Source of the DNA: Hymenobacter perfusus
Lineage (GTDB): Bacteria; Bacteroidota; Bacteroidia; Cytophagales; Hymenobacteraceae
Length of the DNA: 64,000 bases
Assembly (NCBI RefSeq): GCF_003944765.1
Contig: NZ_RWIU01000002.1
Span: 805,159 to 869,158 of the forward strand
Direction: 5' to 3'
Positions within the stretch are counted from its first letter, which is position 1, and each line of letters starts with the position of its first letter. The translations under genes and the position numbers were made by a program. Below are positions 1-7,685 of the stretch, one piece after another. Under the pieces are notes generated by a model that was not told where the DNA came from, ran no database searches, and was given only the letters and a program-made list of their open reading frames with translations.

Positions 1-557
1 CGCATGGCGTACTCGCGGCTGCCCTGAATTTCGGCCAGCCCCACGCCCTTGATGCGCTTGAGCTCCTGCAGAATGTTGATGTCGGCGAAGTTGTAGATGA
101 ACTGCTCGTCGGCCGTGGGGTCTTCGCTGACGATGTTCAGGTACAGCAGCATGCTGTTCACTTCCTTTTCCGTCACCACGCCGGCCTTAATCACCTCCTG
201 GGGCAGCTCGTCGAGAATGGTGGTTACGCGGTTCTGCACGGCCACGGCGGCCAGGTCGGGGTCGGTGCCCACCTCAAAGAACACCTCCACCAGGGTGGTG
301 CCGTTGTTGGTGGTCACGGTGTTCATGTAGGTCATGCCCGGCACCCCGTTGATGGCCCGCTCCAGCGGCGTGGCCACGGCCTTGGCCGACACCTCGGCGT
401 TGGCCCCGTTGTACTTGGCCCGCACCGTCACGGACGGTGGCACGATGTCGGGGAACTGCGTGACGGGCAGCGTGAACAGCGCCCCCACGCCCAGTAGGGT
501 GATAAACAGCGAAATAACCAGCGACAAAACCGGCCGTCTGATGAAGATAGAAAACAT
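1..557 (-). CDS. RND efflux pump permease, HAE1 (AcrB/MexB) type, N-terminal part only
   Basis: Inner-membrane proton-driven permease of a tripartite efflux pump. Reading leftward from an ATG at 557, the protein opens MFSIFIRRPVLSLVISLF, a first transmembrane helix. It is followed by the family hallmarks FPDIVPPSVTV, YNGANAEV and PLERAINGVPGM, typical of the porter domain of hydrophobe/amphiphile (HAE1) pumps rather than the metal (CzcA) subfamily. About 185 residues are inside the window, of roughly 1,050 expected; the rest lies beyond the left edge. The adaptor gene lies upstream on the same strand (stop at 748), so the two form an operon split by a palindromic repeat. The substrate cannot be told from this fragment. 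Confidence 0.93.
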   Translation of the reverse strand, partial: MFSIFIRRPVLSLVISLFITLLGVGALFTLPVTQFPDIVPPSVTVRAKYNGANAEVSAKAVATPLERAINGVPGMTYMNTVTTNNGTTLVEVFFEVGTDPDLAAVAVQNRVTTILDELPQEVIKAGVVTEKEVNSMLLYLNIVSEDPTADEQFIYNFADINILQELKRIKGVGLAEIQGSREYAM

Positions 558-616
558 AGATTGGGAGTAAGTGAGGAGGTGTGCCGCTGGACGGCGGGCT
601 GGTAGGCCGTCAGCCC

Positions 617-722
617 GTCATGCTGAGCGAAGCCGAAGCATCTCTACCACTTCGTTGGGTTTAGTCTTGCAACGAAGCGGTAGAGATGCTTCGACTGCGG
701 CTGCGCCTTCGCTCAGCATGAC
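617..722. repeat. Dispersed palindromic repeat, family A
   Basis: Inverted repeat whose ends read gtcatgctgagc and gctcagcatgac, with inner arms aagcatctctaccacttcgtt and aacgaagcggtagagatgctt. Related copies occur at 6780-6970 and 25834-25924. It lies inside the efflux operon between adaptor and permease, so its transcript would form a long hairpin between two cotranscribed genes and could affect their relative expression. Confidence 0.85.
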
Positions 723-747
723 GGACTGACGCTGCTAGGCTGACCGG

Positions 748-1896
748 CTACAAAGCGGTGGTCAGGCTGGCGAGGGTCACCGGGCGGGGCGTGATGCGGG
801 AGCCGTCGCGCAGGTCCTGCACGCCTTCGCACACAATCCGCTCCCCGGCTTTCAGGCCGCTATCCACCACGTAAAAGGCGTCGAGGCGGCTCTGGGGCAC
901 GAAGTTGCGCTGGCGCACCTGGCCCCGGGCATCCACCACGTACACGTAATTCTTGTCCTGCTGCTCAAACACGGCCTTCTGGGGCACGAGCAGCGCGTCG
1001 GTTACGGTGTTGGCCAGACGCACCTTGCCGGTGGCCCCGTGCTTGAGCAGCCGCTCGGGGTTGGCGAAGCGGGCCCGGAACGCAATGGCCCCGGTACCGG
1101 CCTGAAACTGGCTTTCCACGGTTTCAATCTGGCCGGTGGGGGCGTAGAGCGTGCCGTCGGCCAGCACCAGCCGCACCTGGTTGGTGCTGCGGGCCGAATC
1201 CTGCCGGCGCGTTTTCATGTACCCCAGATACTCCGCCTCCGACACGTTGAAGTAGGCATACACGGCCCGCGTATCCGACACCGTGGTCAGCAGCGTGCCG
1301 TCGTCGATGAGGCTGCCCACCTTCAGCAGCTCCCGGTTCACCACGCCGTCAAACGGGGCGCGGATGGTGGTGTAGCTGAGCATGAGGGCGGCGTTGGTGG
1401 CGGCCGAGCGGGCTTCCTGCACCGTGGAGCGGGCGGCCGTGAGCTTGGCCTGGGCCACGTCCAGCTCGGTTTTGGAGATGATGTTCTTCTGGGTCAGCAT
1501 CCGCACCCGATCCAGCTCCAGGCTGGCCACCCGGGCCTGGGCCAGGGCGTTGTTGAGCGTGGCCTGGGTGCGCGCCAGCCGGGTTTTGTACTCGGCGTCG
1601 TTGAGGTGAAACAGGGCCTGCCCCTGGCGCACTTTCTGGCCTTCATCCACGTAAATCTTTTCCAGAAAGCCCCGCACCCGGGCCCGCAGCTCCACGTTGC
1701 GGGTGGCCTGCACGTCGGCCACGTACTCGCGGCTCAGCACCGTGTCGCGGGCCGCGAGCTGTACTACGGGCAGGGAAAGCGGCGCTTCCGTGGCGGTGGC
1801 AGATTCAGCCGCGCTGTCGGCGCCGCAGCCGGCCAGGGTGGCGGCGGTCAGCGGCAGCAACAGCCAGCGGAAAGATTTCAACAAGGAAACAGGCAT
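748..1896 (-). CDS. RND efflux periplasmic adaptor (membrane fusion protein, MexA/AcrA type)
   Basis: Periplasmic adaptor of 382 residues that would link the inner-membrane RND permease to an outer-membrane channel. A lipoprotein signal is visible (hydrophobic stretch ending LAGCG, acylated Cys near residue 24). Next come the biotinyl-lipoyl half-motif VELRARVRGFLEKIYVDEGQ, a long alpha-helical hairpin (residues about 105-165, rich in Ala/Gln/Leu), and the second lipoyl half TIRAPFDGVVNRELLKVG, then beta-barrel and membrane-proximal domains. Length and order are those of the HlyD_D23/AcrA family. It is upstream of the permease on the same strand. No TolC-like gene is in view. Confidence 0.95.
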   Translation of the reverse strand: MPVSLLKSFRWLLLPLTAATLAGCGADSAAESATATEAPLSLPVVQLAARDTVLSREYVADVQATRNVELRARVRGFLEKIYVDEGQKVRQGQALFHLNDAEYKTRLARTQATLNNALAQARVASLELDRVRMLTQKNIISKTELDVAQAKLTAARSTVQEARSAATNAALMLSYTTIRAPFDGVVNRELLKVGSLIDDGTLLTTVSDTRAVYAYFNVSEAEYLGYMKTRRQDSARSTNQVRLVLADGTLYAPTGQIETVESQFQAGTGAIAFRARFANPERLLKHGATGKVRLANTVTDALLVPQKAVFEQQDKNYVYVVDARGQVRQRNFVPQSRLDAFYVVDSGLKAGERIVCEGVQDLRDGSRITPRPVTLASLTTAL

Positions 1897-1990
1897 AGGA
1901 GAAGGATGGGGGCAGAGGGTTCGTTACAAAGCTGCCGCGCCGGCATTAGAGCCGCGTGAGGCTCACATTAGAAAAGGTTAAAACCGGGCC

Positions 1991-2317
1991 TTACACGAAG
2001 GCCGTGCGGCAGGCATCCTCGCCCCGACGGCAGGCCTCGGTGCAGGCGCGGTGCTGGGGCGTATCGAACTGGGTGCATGCGTTGGCGCAGGCCCGGCACA
2101 GCTCGGCGCACTCGCGCAGCAGGTGGGGCGTGTGCTCGGCCTCGCGGGCCAGGAAAGCGGCCGTCAGGCGGCACAAATCGGCACAGTCGCGGCTGAGGCG
2201 GAAGCTGCGCAGGTGGGCCAGAAGCGGTAGGTTGGCCAGGCCGAGGGTGGTACATTGGTCGCAGGCAGTGGCGCAGGTGGCCAGGGCGTTGAGGACGTGT
2301 TGTTGGCGGGGAAGCAT
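1991..2317 (-). CDS. Cys-rich four-helix-bundle copper-binding protein (Csp/DUF326 type)
   Basis: Protein of 108 residues with twelve cysteines spaced mostly CxxxC along helices (positions 15, 19, 22, 45, 49, 70, 74, 77, 81, 92, 96, 103), for example DCADLCR and ECAELCRACANAC. This is the signature of the four-helix-bundle copper storage proteins, where the cysteines line the bundle core and bind Cu(I). I chose the internal ATG at 2317 (MLPRQQHVLNAL) because family members start there; an ATG at 2356 would add 13 unconserved residues. No Tat or Sec signal is evident, so it is likely cytosolic (Csp3-like). A small membrane protein precedes it on the same strand. Confidence 0.85.
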   Translation of the reverse strand: MLPRQQHVLNALATCATACDQCTTLGLANLPLLAHLRSFRLSRDCADLCRLTAAFLAREAEHTPHLLRECAELCRACANACTQFDTPQHRACTEACRRGEDACRTAFV

Positions 2318-2368
2318 GAAAACAGGAAGCGGGAAAACACGAAAAGCCAGCGGCAAAACGCCGGTGGC

Positions 2369-2659
2369 TCAGGGAGTAGCAGAAAGTAGGGGAACGGTCA
2401 GCGAATCGGGAGCGGCTACGGCCAGCGGCTGCCGCGCCCGGCACTCGGCCAGGGCCCGGCGCGTCTGCACCAGCTCCAGCTCGGCCGCCGATTCCAGCAA
2501 CGGGCCGTCCGGGTCGTAGGCCAGCGGGTAGGCGGGTTCCTGGCACAGCAGGTACAGGTTCAGCCCCGTGGACAGCAGCAGCGTGCCCAGCAGTAACCCC
2601 AGCAACAGGGCGCGGGAGCCGCGCAGCATGGTCCGTTTCCCCATCATCCCCCAAAGCAC
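2369..2659 (-). CDS. Small single-span membrane protein of unknown function
   Basis: Open frame of up to 96 residues. One strongly hydrophobic helix (residues about 17-37, rich in Leu/Gly) follows a basic stretch KRTMLRGSR; the remaining ~60 residues are polar and would face the periplasm. Alternative ATG starts lie a few codons in (MMGKRT, MGKRT). It ends just ahead of the Cys-rich copper-protein gene on the same strand, so the two may be cotranscribed and it could be an accessory. I do not recognise a family. Confidence 0.55.
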   Translation of the reverse strand: MLWGMMGKRTMLRGSRALLLGLLLGTLLLSTGLNLYLLCQEPAYPLAYDPDGPLLESAAELELVQTRRALAECRARQPLAVAAPDSLTVPLLSATP

Positions 2660-2876
2660 GCGTGGCGGGATTAAAACGGTATGAGAAGGAAATTAGAAGA
2701 GGTTAAAAGGCCCCGCTGGCCCCTTGGTTCGGTACCGTCGGGCAGTTACCGTTTCGTAGGGTGTCCGGCTTTGGGTCCGACGAGATGCTGGGCGACCTGG
2801 ACTGGGAAACCGTTCAGCAACCGACGCGCATGACCGCGTCTCGCCTGGCCAAACGGCAGGATTACTGTGGCAACGT

Positions 2877-2966
2877 CAGCAAGCGAGATTCCTCGGCTTC
2901 GCTCCGCTGCGCTCGGAATGACGTTCTATTTTACCCTCACACCCTCACACCCTCACACCCTCACGC
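2877..2966. repeat. Family C repeat plus a short tandem CCTCACAC tract
   Basis: The motif cgagattcctcg, followed by a purine-poor spacer and ctcggaatgac, recurs at 6984-7025 and in altered form near 37640. It runs into four tandem copies of accctcac that reach the stop of the histidine kinase gene. The rest of the 2660-2960 gap holds no convincing gene. An open frame from 2761 has no family resemblance. Confidence 0.7.
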
Positions 2967-4334
2967 CGCCGCCGTCGGCAGCTCTATGGTGGCGGTGGTG
3001 CCGTGGCGGGGCTGGGAGGTGAGGCGGATTTCGCCGCCGTGGACCTGCACGATTTTGCGCGTCATGGGCAGGCCCAGGCCGTAGCCGGGGGCCGCAGTGG
3101 CCGAGCCGGCCCGGTACAGCGGCTCGTAGATGCGGGCCAGCTCGTGGGGCTCCAGGCCGATGCCTTCGTCCAGCACCTGCACCCGCAGCACGGCGGGCGT
3201 GGGGTAGCCCAGCACCACGCGCACCGGACCGGCGGAGTACTTGCAGGCGTTATCGAGCAGGTTGAGAAGGGCCGTGGTGAGCAGCTGCTCGTTGCCGCGC
3301 ACCATAAACACGTCGTCTACCTCGGCGGGCAGGTTCCCGAATTCCTGGCGAAGCTCGCGGCCGGGGTGGCGGCGCTGGCAGGCGGCCAGGGCCTGGGTAA
3401 GACACTCATCCAGGCGCACGGGCTGCTGCCGGAACGCCGGATCGGTAACCTGGGCCAGGCTCAGCAGGCCGTTGGTCAGCTCGATGAGCTTCTTGATATC
3501 TTCCACTGCCGAGCCAATGCTCTGGCGGGCTTCCGGTAGGGTGGTGTCGTAGGCGTAGGCGGTTTCCAGGGTGCCCAGCACCGAGGCCAGCGGCGTGCGC
3601 AACTCGTGGCTGGCGTTGCTCAAGAAGCTTTTCTGCGACTCAAAGGCCTGCTCCACGCCGCCCAGCATGTGGTTGAAGGTGCGGGCCAGCTGGGCAATTT
3701 CATCGGTGCCGTTGCCTTCATCTACCCGCACGCTGAGCCGGGAGGCCGTGATGCGCTCCACCTGCCGCACCACCCGCGAAATCGGCTTCAGCGACTCATC
3801 AGCAAAGTACCAGCCGGCCAGAATGATGAGCACCAGCGCCCCCAGGTTAGCCGCCAGCAGAATCAGGCGCAGCTTGTGCAGCTGGCTCAGCCCAAAATCG
3901 TCGTGGCCGGCTGCAAACAGCCAGTAGGGCTGGCCCCGGTACTGGTAGAGCAGGCCCACGGCTTCCAGCTCGCCATCGGCAAAGCGCACCGGCCGGCCGG
4001 GCTGCACCCGCCGCAGCTGCCGGGAGTTCAGGCGCTGGCTGAGGTTATCGGCACTGGTGTAGAGCAGGTGCTGGCCGGGGCCGTAAATACTGACTTGCTC
4101 CTGCGGGATGGTGAACAGGTCGCGGCGGTGCAGTTGGCGCAGCAGGCTTTCATCTACCCGGCCCCCGCGCCGCACCAGCAGGCGGGTGGTCATAGTGGCC
4201 TTGGTGGTGAGGCGCGTCATGAACCGCTGCTCCCGGGTAGTAGCCTGGAAATAGTATAGAAACGCCGAAAAGCACAGCTGAATCCCCACCACCAGCAGCG
4301 TAAAGCGCAGAATCAGCTTGTTGCGGATGAGCAT
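2961..4334 (-). CDS. Two-component sensor histidine kinase
   Basis: Membrane sensor kinase of 457 residues. It has a first membrane span at 8-28, a periplasmic sensor region of about 125 residues, and a second span at 157-176. A HAMP linker follows (ISRVVRQVERI), then a HisKA domain with the phospho-acceptor His243 in SHELRTPL. The C-terminal HATPase_c domain carries an N box (LLNLLDNACKYS), G1 (DEGIGL) and G2 (GYGLGLPMTRKI). All catalytic motifs are intact. It lies directly downstream of its likely partner response regulator on the same strand. The stimulus is unknown; the nearby efflux and copper-type genes suggest, but do not show, envelope or metal stress. Confidence 0.95.
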   Translation of the reverse strand: MLIRNKLILRFTLLVVGIQLCFSAFLYYFQATTREQRFMTRLTTKATMTTRLLVRRGGRVDESLLRQLHRRDLFTIPQEQVSIYGPGQHLLYTSADNLSQRLNSRQLRRVQPGRPVRFADGELEAVGLLYQYRGQPYWLFAAGHDDFGLSQLHKLRLILLAANLGALVLIILAGWYFADESLKPISRVVRQVERITASRLSVRVDEGNGTDEIAQLARTFNHMLGGVEQAFESQKSFLSNASHELRTPLASVLGTLETAYAYDTTLPEARQSIGSAVEDIKKLIELTNGLLSLAQVTDPAFRQQPVRLDECLTQALAACQRRHPGRELRQEFGNLPAEVDDVFMVRGNEQLLTTALLNLLDNACKYSAGPVRVVLGYPTPAVLRVQVLDEGIGLEPHELARIYEPLYRAGSATAAPGYGLGLPMTRKIVQVHGGEIRLTSQPRHGTTATIELPTAAA

Positions 4335-4435
4335 GAATCAGGTGGTGAAGTGGTGAAATGGGGTGGGCAGCCGCCATGCTGAGCAGCGTGCAGGCTCTTA
4401 TCCCGTTAGGGTGTGTGGATAGAATAGAAGAAGAA

Positions 4436-4466
4436 CATCATGCTGAGCGGAGCCGAAGCATGACGG
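4436..4466. repeat. Solo half of a family A repeat
   Basis: A single arm of the family A palindrome (catgctgagcggagccgaag) without its inner partner. A weaker match catgctgagc lies at 4376. These look like decayed copies between the histidine kinase and its response regulator. Confidence 0.55.
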
Positions 4467-4500
4467 TTGGCTGAGCTACCGGGCACAACTTCACCTTTGC

Positions 4501-5178
4501 CTACCCTTCCCGCAGCACGTAGCCCATGCCCACCACGGTGTGGATGAGCTTTACGGGGTAACCTTTATCGAGCTTTTTGCGCAGGTAGCTCACGTACACA
4601 TCGATGACGTTGGTGTTGGTGTCGAAATTCAACTCCCAGACCTTCTCGGCAATATCTACCCGGGAAATGATTCTGCCCCGGTTCAGCAGCAGGTATTCCA
4701 GCAGGGAATATTCCTTGGTGGTCAGGTCGATGCGCTGGCCGGCGCGGCTGACGGTTTTGGCGTCGAGGTTCAGCTCCAGGTCGGCAATGCGCAGGGTGGG
4801 CTGCACGGTGGCGGCCTCGGTGTGGCGGCGCATAAGCACCCGCGCCCGTAGCAGCAACTCCCTGAACTCGAAGGGCTTCACCAGATAATCGTCGGTGCCG
4901 GCCTCGAAGCCCGTAACCTTGTCGTCGAGATTGTCGAGGGCGGTGAGCAGCAGCACGGGCACGCGGGCATCCTGGCGGCGCACCAGTCGGCACAGCTCGA
5001 AGCCGTTCACGTAGGGCAGGTTCACGTCCAGAATCACCAAGTCATAGCGGTTCTGCTGAATCAGGGACTGGCCCACGCGGCCGTCGTAGGCCACTTCAAT
5101 TTCGTAGCCTTCGTTGCCGAAGCCTTTTTTCACGAAAGACGCCAGCTTGGGCTCGTCTTCCACTAGGAGTATTTTCAT
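4501..5178 (-). CDS. OmpR/PhoB-family response regulator
   Basis: Response regulator of 225 residues. The receiver domain has acidic Asp/Glu near residues 8-9, phospho-acceptor Asp51 in LVILDVNLP, Thr79 and Lys101 (LVKPFE). A winged-helix DNA-binding domain with TTKEYSLLEYLL and SYLRKKLDKG follows. I start at the internal ATG (MKILLVEDEP); the longer frame to 5238 adds 20 residues unlike the family. The gene order regulator then kinase, same strand, marks a standard two-component operon. Confidence 0.95.
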   Translation of the reverse strand: MKILLVEDEPKLASFVKKGFGNEGYEIEVAYDGRVGQSLIQQNRYDLVILDVNLPYVNGFELCRLVRRQDARVPVLLLTALDNLDDKVTGFEAGTDDYLVKPFEFRELLLRARVLMRRHTEAATVQPTLRIADLELNLDAKTVSRAGQRIDLTTKEYSLLEYLLLNRGRIISRVDIAEKVWELNFDTNTNVIDVYVSYLRKKLDKGYPVKLIHTVVGMGYVLREG

Positions 5179-5297
5179 GCGAAAAAATGCGAAGCGCCGT
5201 GGTAGGAAACGGCCGTGGCATTTACGCAAAAAAAGCACGGTCGGCGGGAAAATTAGCCGGCATCCGGGCGCTTAGCCGGAAAAAGCAGGTCTGTGCC

Positions 5298-5657
5298 TTA
5301 CTCGAAAAAGTCGCCGGGGTCGGCTTGGCTGAGGTATTTGCTGAGGCTGCCCAGGTCGCCGAAGATGGGCTGGATGAGGGCCAGAAACTGCTCGGTAGCG
5401 CCGGGGCCGTCGGTGTAGACCCCGAAGATTTCGCCCTGGCCCAGCAGCTCTACATGGTCGAGCAGGGCGGGGGCGTGTTCTTCCAGGATGGTTTCGATGT
5501 GCTCAGCCCAGCTGGCCCCACTGCCGCTGAAACCGTACTTCTCGAACACGTTGTAATAGTCGTCCATGTTGGACAGATTCACCAGCAGGCGCTGCTGGCG
5601 GCCGGGCGTGGCTTGGTCTTCGAGGTCGGCAACCAGAAACGGATAAGTGGTAGACAT
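5298..5657 (-). CDS. Imm51-like immunity protein (tentative)
   Basis: Acidic 119-residue soluble protein, with no signal peptide, starting MSTTYPFLVADL. The stretch YNVFEKYGFSGSGASWAEH, then IETILEEHAPAL and later GEIFGVYTDGPGA, resembles my memory of the Imm51 family of polymorphic-toxin immunity proteins (a GF..G..W core followed by a Phe-x-x-Tyr strand). No toxin gene is adjacent, so if the assignment holds it is an orphan immunity gene. An alternative is an uncharacterised conserved cytosolic protein. The ATG at 5657 is preferred over 5684. Confidence 0.45.
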   Translation of the reverse strand: MSTTYPFLVADLEDQATPGRQQRLLVNLSNMDDYYNVFEKYGFSGSGASWAEHIETILEEHAPALLDHVELLGQGEIFGVYTDGPGATEQFLALIQPIFGDLGSLSKYLSQADPGDFFE

Positions 5658-5689
5658 GGGCAGGAAATGGAAAGGTGGCGGCAAGGTAG

Positions 5690-6379
5690 TCAGGGCCGGC
5701 CCAACGGGTACGTTCCCAGCAGCTCGGTAGTACGGGCGCGCTGGTACCAGGCGTTGAACACCAGCTCTACCGCATCCACCACAAACGTACCGATGAACTG
5801 CTCCTGATACTGCGCCAGCCGGGCCACCAGCATCGGCGCATCGGTGAGCGGGCGCGTGAAGCGGATGACGGTGGAATGGGCCGTGTGAATACTGTAGCGC
5901 GCATCAATGGACTGTTGTAGCCCGGAGGCGCGGAAAAAAATCCGGGTGGCCTCGCGCAGTTCCTCCAAGCCTTCATCTTCCGGAAAACCCTGCACCATAA
6001 TCCCGCCGGGCGAAGCCGTGAGTCCCTCGTAGCGAATCCGGAAGGGCCGCGCCAGCCAAGTAATATCTCGCAGGGCACGATGGTACGCGGCCGGGTCAAT
6101 CTGGGCCAGGGTAAAGCCCGGGTAGCAGGAAATGAGGGAGAGAATAGTGAGGTGAACATCGGCGGCGGGGTAGTAGTACTGCGCAGGTTCCAGGTGCCGA
6201 AAATCGGCCAGTATGGTTTCGATGGCTGCCGTGATGGGCGCCGGGGGCCGGACCAGCAGCGTGAGGCCCCGGCGGTTGTCCTGCGGTGAATGGAGCAGCA
6301 AGTCCGGGTCGGCACCTTCGTGCAGCAGCCGGTGCATGGTGGCCTCCCGCATGGCCGCGTAGTGTTCGGACAGGTTCAT
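5690..6379 (-). CDS. 2H phosphoesterase-superfamily protein (2'-5' RNA ligase-like)
   Basis: Protein of 229 residues with the two HxTx-type motifs that define the 2H superfamily: VHLTIL (His76) and AHSTVIRF (His168), about 90 residues apart. In this family the two histidines and the Ser/Thr residues act on 2',5' or cyclic phosphodiester bonds of RNA or nucleotides. I start at MNLSEHYAAM (6379); the frame stays open a further 74 codons upstream but that part is Arg/Pro-rich and overlaps the next gene, so it is a shadow. The zinc-ribbon gene lies 19 bases upstream on the same strand, suggesting cotranscription. Substrate unknown. Confidence 0.72.
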   Translation of the reverse strand: MNLSEHYAAMREATMHRLLHEGADPDLLLHSPQDNRRGLTLLVRPPAPITAAIETILADFRHLEPAQYYYPAADVHLTILSLISCYPGFTLAQIDPAAYHRALRDITWLARPFRIRYEGLTASPGGIMVQGFPEDEGLEELREATRIFFRASGLQQSIDARYSIHTAHSTVIRFTRPLTDAPMLVARLAQYQEQFIGTFVVDAVELVFNAWYQRARTTELLGTYPLGRP

Positions 6380-6398
6380 GGTAGCTAAAACCGTGGCA

Positions 6399-6749
6399 TT
6401 ACACCGGAAATTCCGCGTGGCACTGCGGGCATCGGTGCAGCACCGTGCCCGCGTAATAGAGCCGCTGCCACCACGCCGGCCGGGTGAGCGGCGCGGCTCC
6501 CTCGGCCCGGCAGCGGGGGCAGCGCAGTACCGGCGGCGTGGCGCGCTGTTGCTCAAAGGCTTCCACCAGGGCCTGGGCCAGCGGTACGTCGGCCTGCTCA
6601 ATCAGCAGCTGGTAATACATGCCGTCACCGAAGGGGAAGGAGGGCGGGCCGCAGGTTTTTACCAGCGCATCCACGTCGGCGTCCCGGAGCTGCTGGTACA
6701 GCGCCACCGCCTCGGCGTAGGTCAGGAACTGGGCGGCAGGGGTGAGCAT
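6399..6749 (-). CDS. DUF2007-like protein with C-terminal zinc ribbon
   Basis: Protein of 116 residues. The N-terminal ~65 residues (FLTYAEAVALYQQLRDADVDAL, ending FPFGDGMYY) resemble the small alpha/beta DUF2007 'putative signal-transducing' fold. The C-terminus has two knuckles, CPRCRAE and CPQCHAE, about 30 residues apart, which would hold one zinc ion. The start is the ATG at 6749 (MLTPAAQ); the upstream extension to 6803 runs into a repeat. It probably shares a transcript with the 2H phosphoesterase. Function unknown. Confidence 0.6.
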   Translation of the reverse strand: MLTPAAQFLTYAEAVALYQQLRDADVDALVKTCGPPSFPFGDGMYYQLLIEQADVPLAQALVEAFEQQRATPPVLRCPRCRAEGAAPLTRPAWWQRLYYAGTVLHRCPQCHAEFPV

Positions 6750-6779
6750 GGGGGAGAAGCGGCGTTGAGATAACAGAAC

Positions 6780-6970
6780 GTCATGCTGAGCCTGCCTAAG
6801 CATCTCTACCGCTTCGTTGGTCGATTGTAGAGACGCGACACTTCGCGTCTCTTTGTTGCTGACGTTGGGGCGGCCGATTCGTTCTGGCAGGAGACGCGAA
6901 GTGTCGCGTCTCTACATCGTTCAATGAGGTTAGTCAGCGGTAGAGATGCTTCGGCGGCGCTCAGCATGAC
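6780..6970. repeat. Family A palindrome with a family B palindrome nested in its loop
   Basis: The outer arms are family A (gtcatgctgagc...aagcatctctaccg and cggtagagatgcttcg...gctcagcatgac). Between them, at 6827-6915, is a complete family B inverted repeat whose arms begin gtagagacgcgac and end gtcgcgtctctac. The nesting suggests that B moved into an existing A copy. A short family C match follows at 6984-7025. Confidence 0.82.
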
Positions 6971-7032
6971 AGGAGTACGTTAACAACGTCAGCACGCGAG
7001 ATTCCTCGCGCTGCTCGGAATGACATTCTATA

Positions 7033-7632
7033 CTACTTCCGGCGTTTCACCGGGGCGCTGCGTTGGCCGCGCAGCTTTAGCACGTAGAACAGCAAACCCG
7101 CACTCAGCACGGCTAGGGCGGCGGCCAGCAGCTCGCGGGAGGTGCGGGCGGCGGTGGCTTCGTCGGCGGTGGCTTGCAGGTCCTGGAGCTTTTTCTCGCG
7201 CTGCCGGTCGCGCTCCTGCAGGTTGGCAATCTGGTTTTCCAGGTCGTGAAAACGCTCCTGGGTGCTGCTCTGGTCGGTTTGGGCGACGGTGATTTGCTGG
7301 CGGGCCTGCTGGTTTTCGGCTACCACGGCGGCAGTTTTGCGCAGGGTGGCGGCCTGCACGGCCCGCACAATCTCGGTGTCTTTGCGGATGATGCCTTTTA
7401 GGGCATCCACCACTTCCTGCAGGTCTTTTTTGCTGGGTTTGTTGGCCAGAAAGGCGTTGCGCTGGCCGTTGGCAGCCTCGTATTGCTGCACCATCTGCTG
7501 ACGCTCCTGAATCAGGCGGGGCAGCGGGTCGTCGGGGGAGGTGGCGGGCGTTTGGGCGAGGGTAGAACCCAAGGTCAGACCTGCTGATAAAAAAAACAGA
7601 GAGAAGCGATGTGAAACGGATGAGGAAACCAA
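7033..7632 (-). CDS. Secreted/membrane coiled-coil protein of unknown function
   Basis: Protein of 199 residues. It has a cleavable signal (hydrophobic stretch ending STLAQ), then a long, highly charged helical region rich in Gln, Glu and Lys (residues about 35-160, for example QERFHDLENQIANLQERDRQ) that should form a coiled coil. One transmembrane helix (ELLAAALAVLSAGLLFYVL) and a basic tail (VKRRK) close it. This predicts a periplasmic coiled coil anchored by its C-terminus to the inner membrane. No family recognised. Confidence 0.7.
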   Translation of the reverse strand: MVSSSVSHRFSLFFLSAGLTLGSTLAQTPATSPDDPLPRLIQERQQMVQQYEAANGQRNAFLANKPSKKDLQEVVDALKGIIRKDTEIVRAVQAATLRKTAAVVAENQQARQQITVAQTDQSSTQERFHDLENQIANLQERDRQREKKLQDLQATADEATAARTSRELLAAALAVLSAGLLFYVLKLRGQRSAPVKRRK

Positions 7633-7685
7633 AATAAGATGGGGCAGGGAGTGGGGTGAAAGGCGATTTTGTGTAAATCGATTCT

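Noticed and set aside
1..557. RND permease as a heavy-metal (CzcA/CusA) pump
   Set aside because: The visible N-terminal motifs (VTQFPDIVPP, YNGANAEV) are of the HAE1 drug type; the nearby copper-type protein alone does not justify a metal assignment.
97..570. Two small plus-strand ORFs at the left edge
   Set aside because: They are shadows of the RND permease gene, whose conserved motifs are on the minus strand.
2761..3084. Plus-strand ORF starting MSGFGSDEMLGDLDW
   Set aside because: Runs through a family C repeat and a tandem CCTCACAC tract into the histidine kinase; no homology recognised.
6780..6970. CRISPR-like array from the clustered short repeats
   Set aside because: Units are inverted, not evenly spaced direct repeats with unique spacers, and there are no cas genes.
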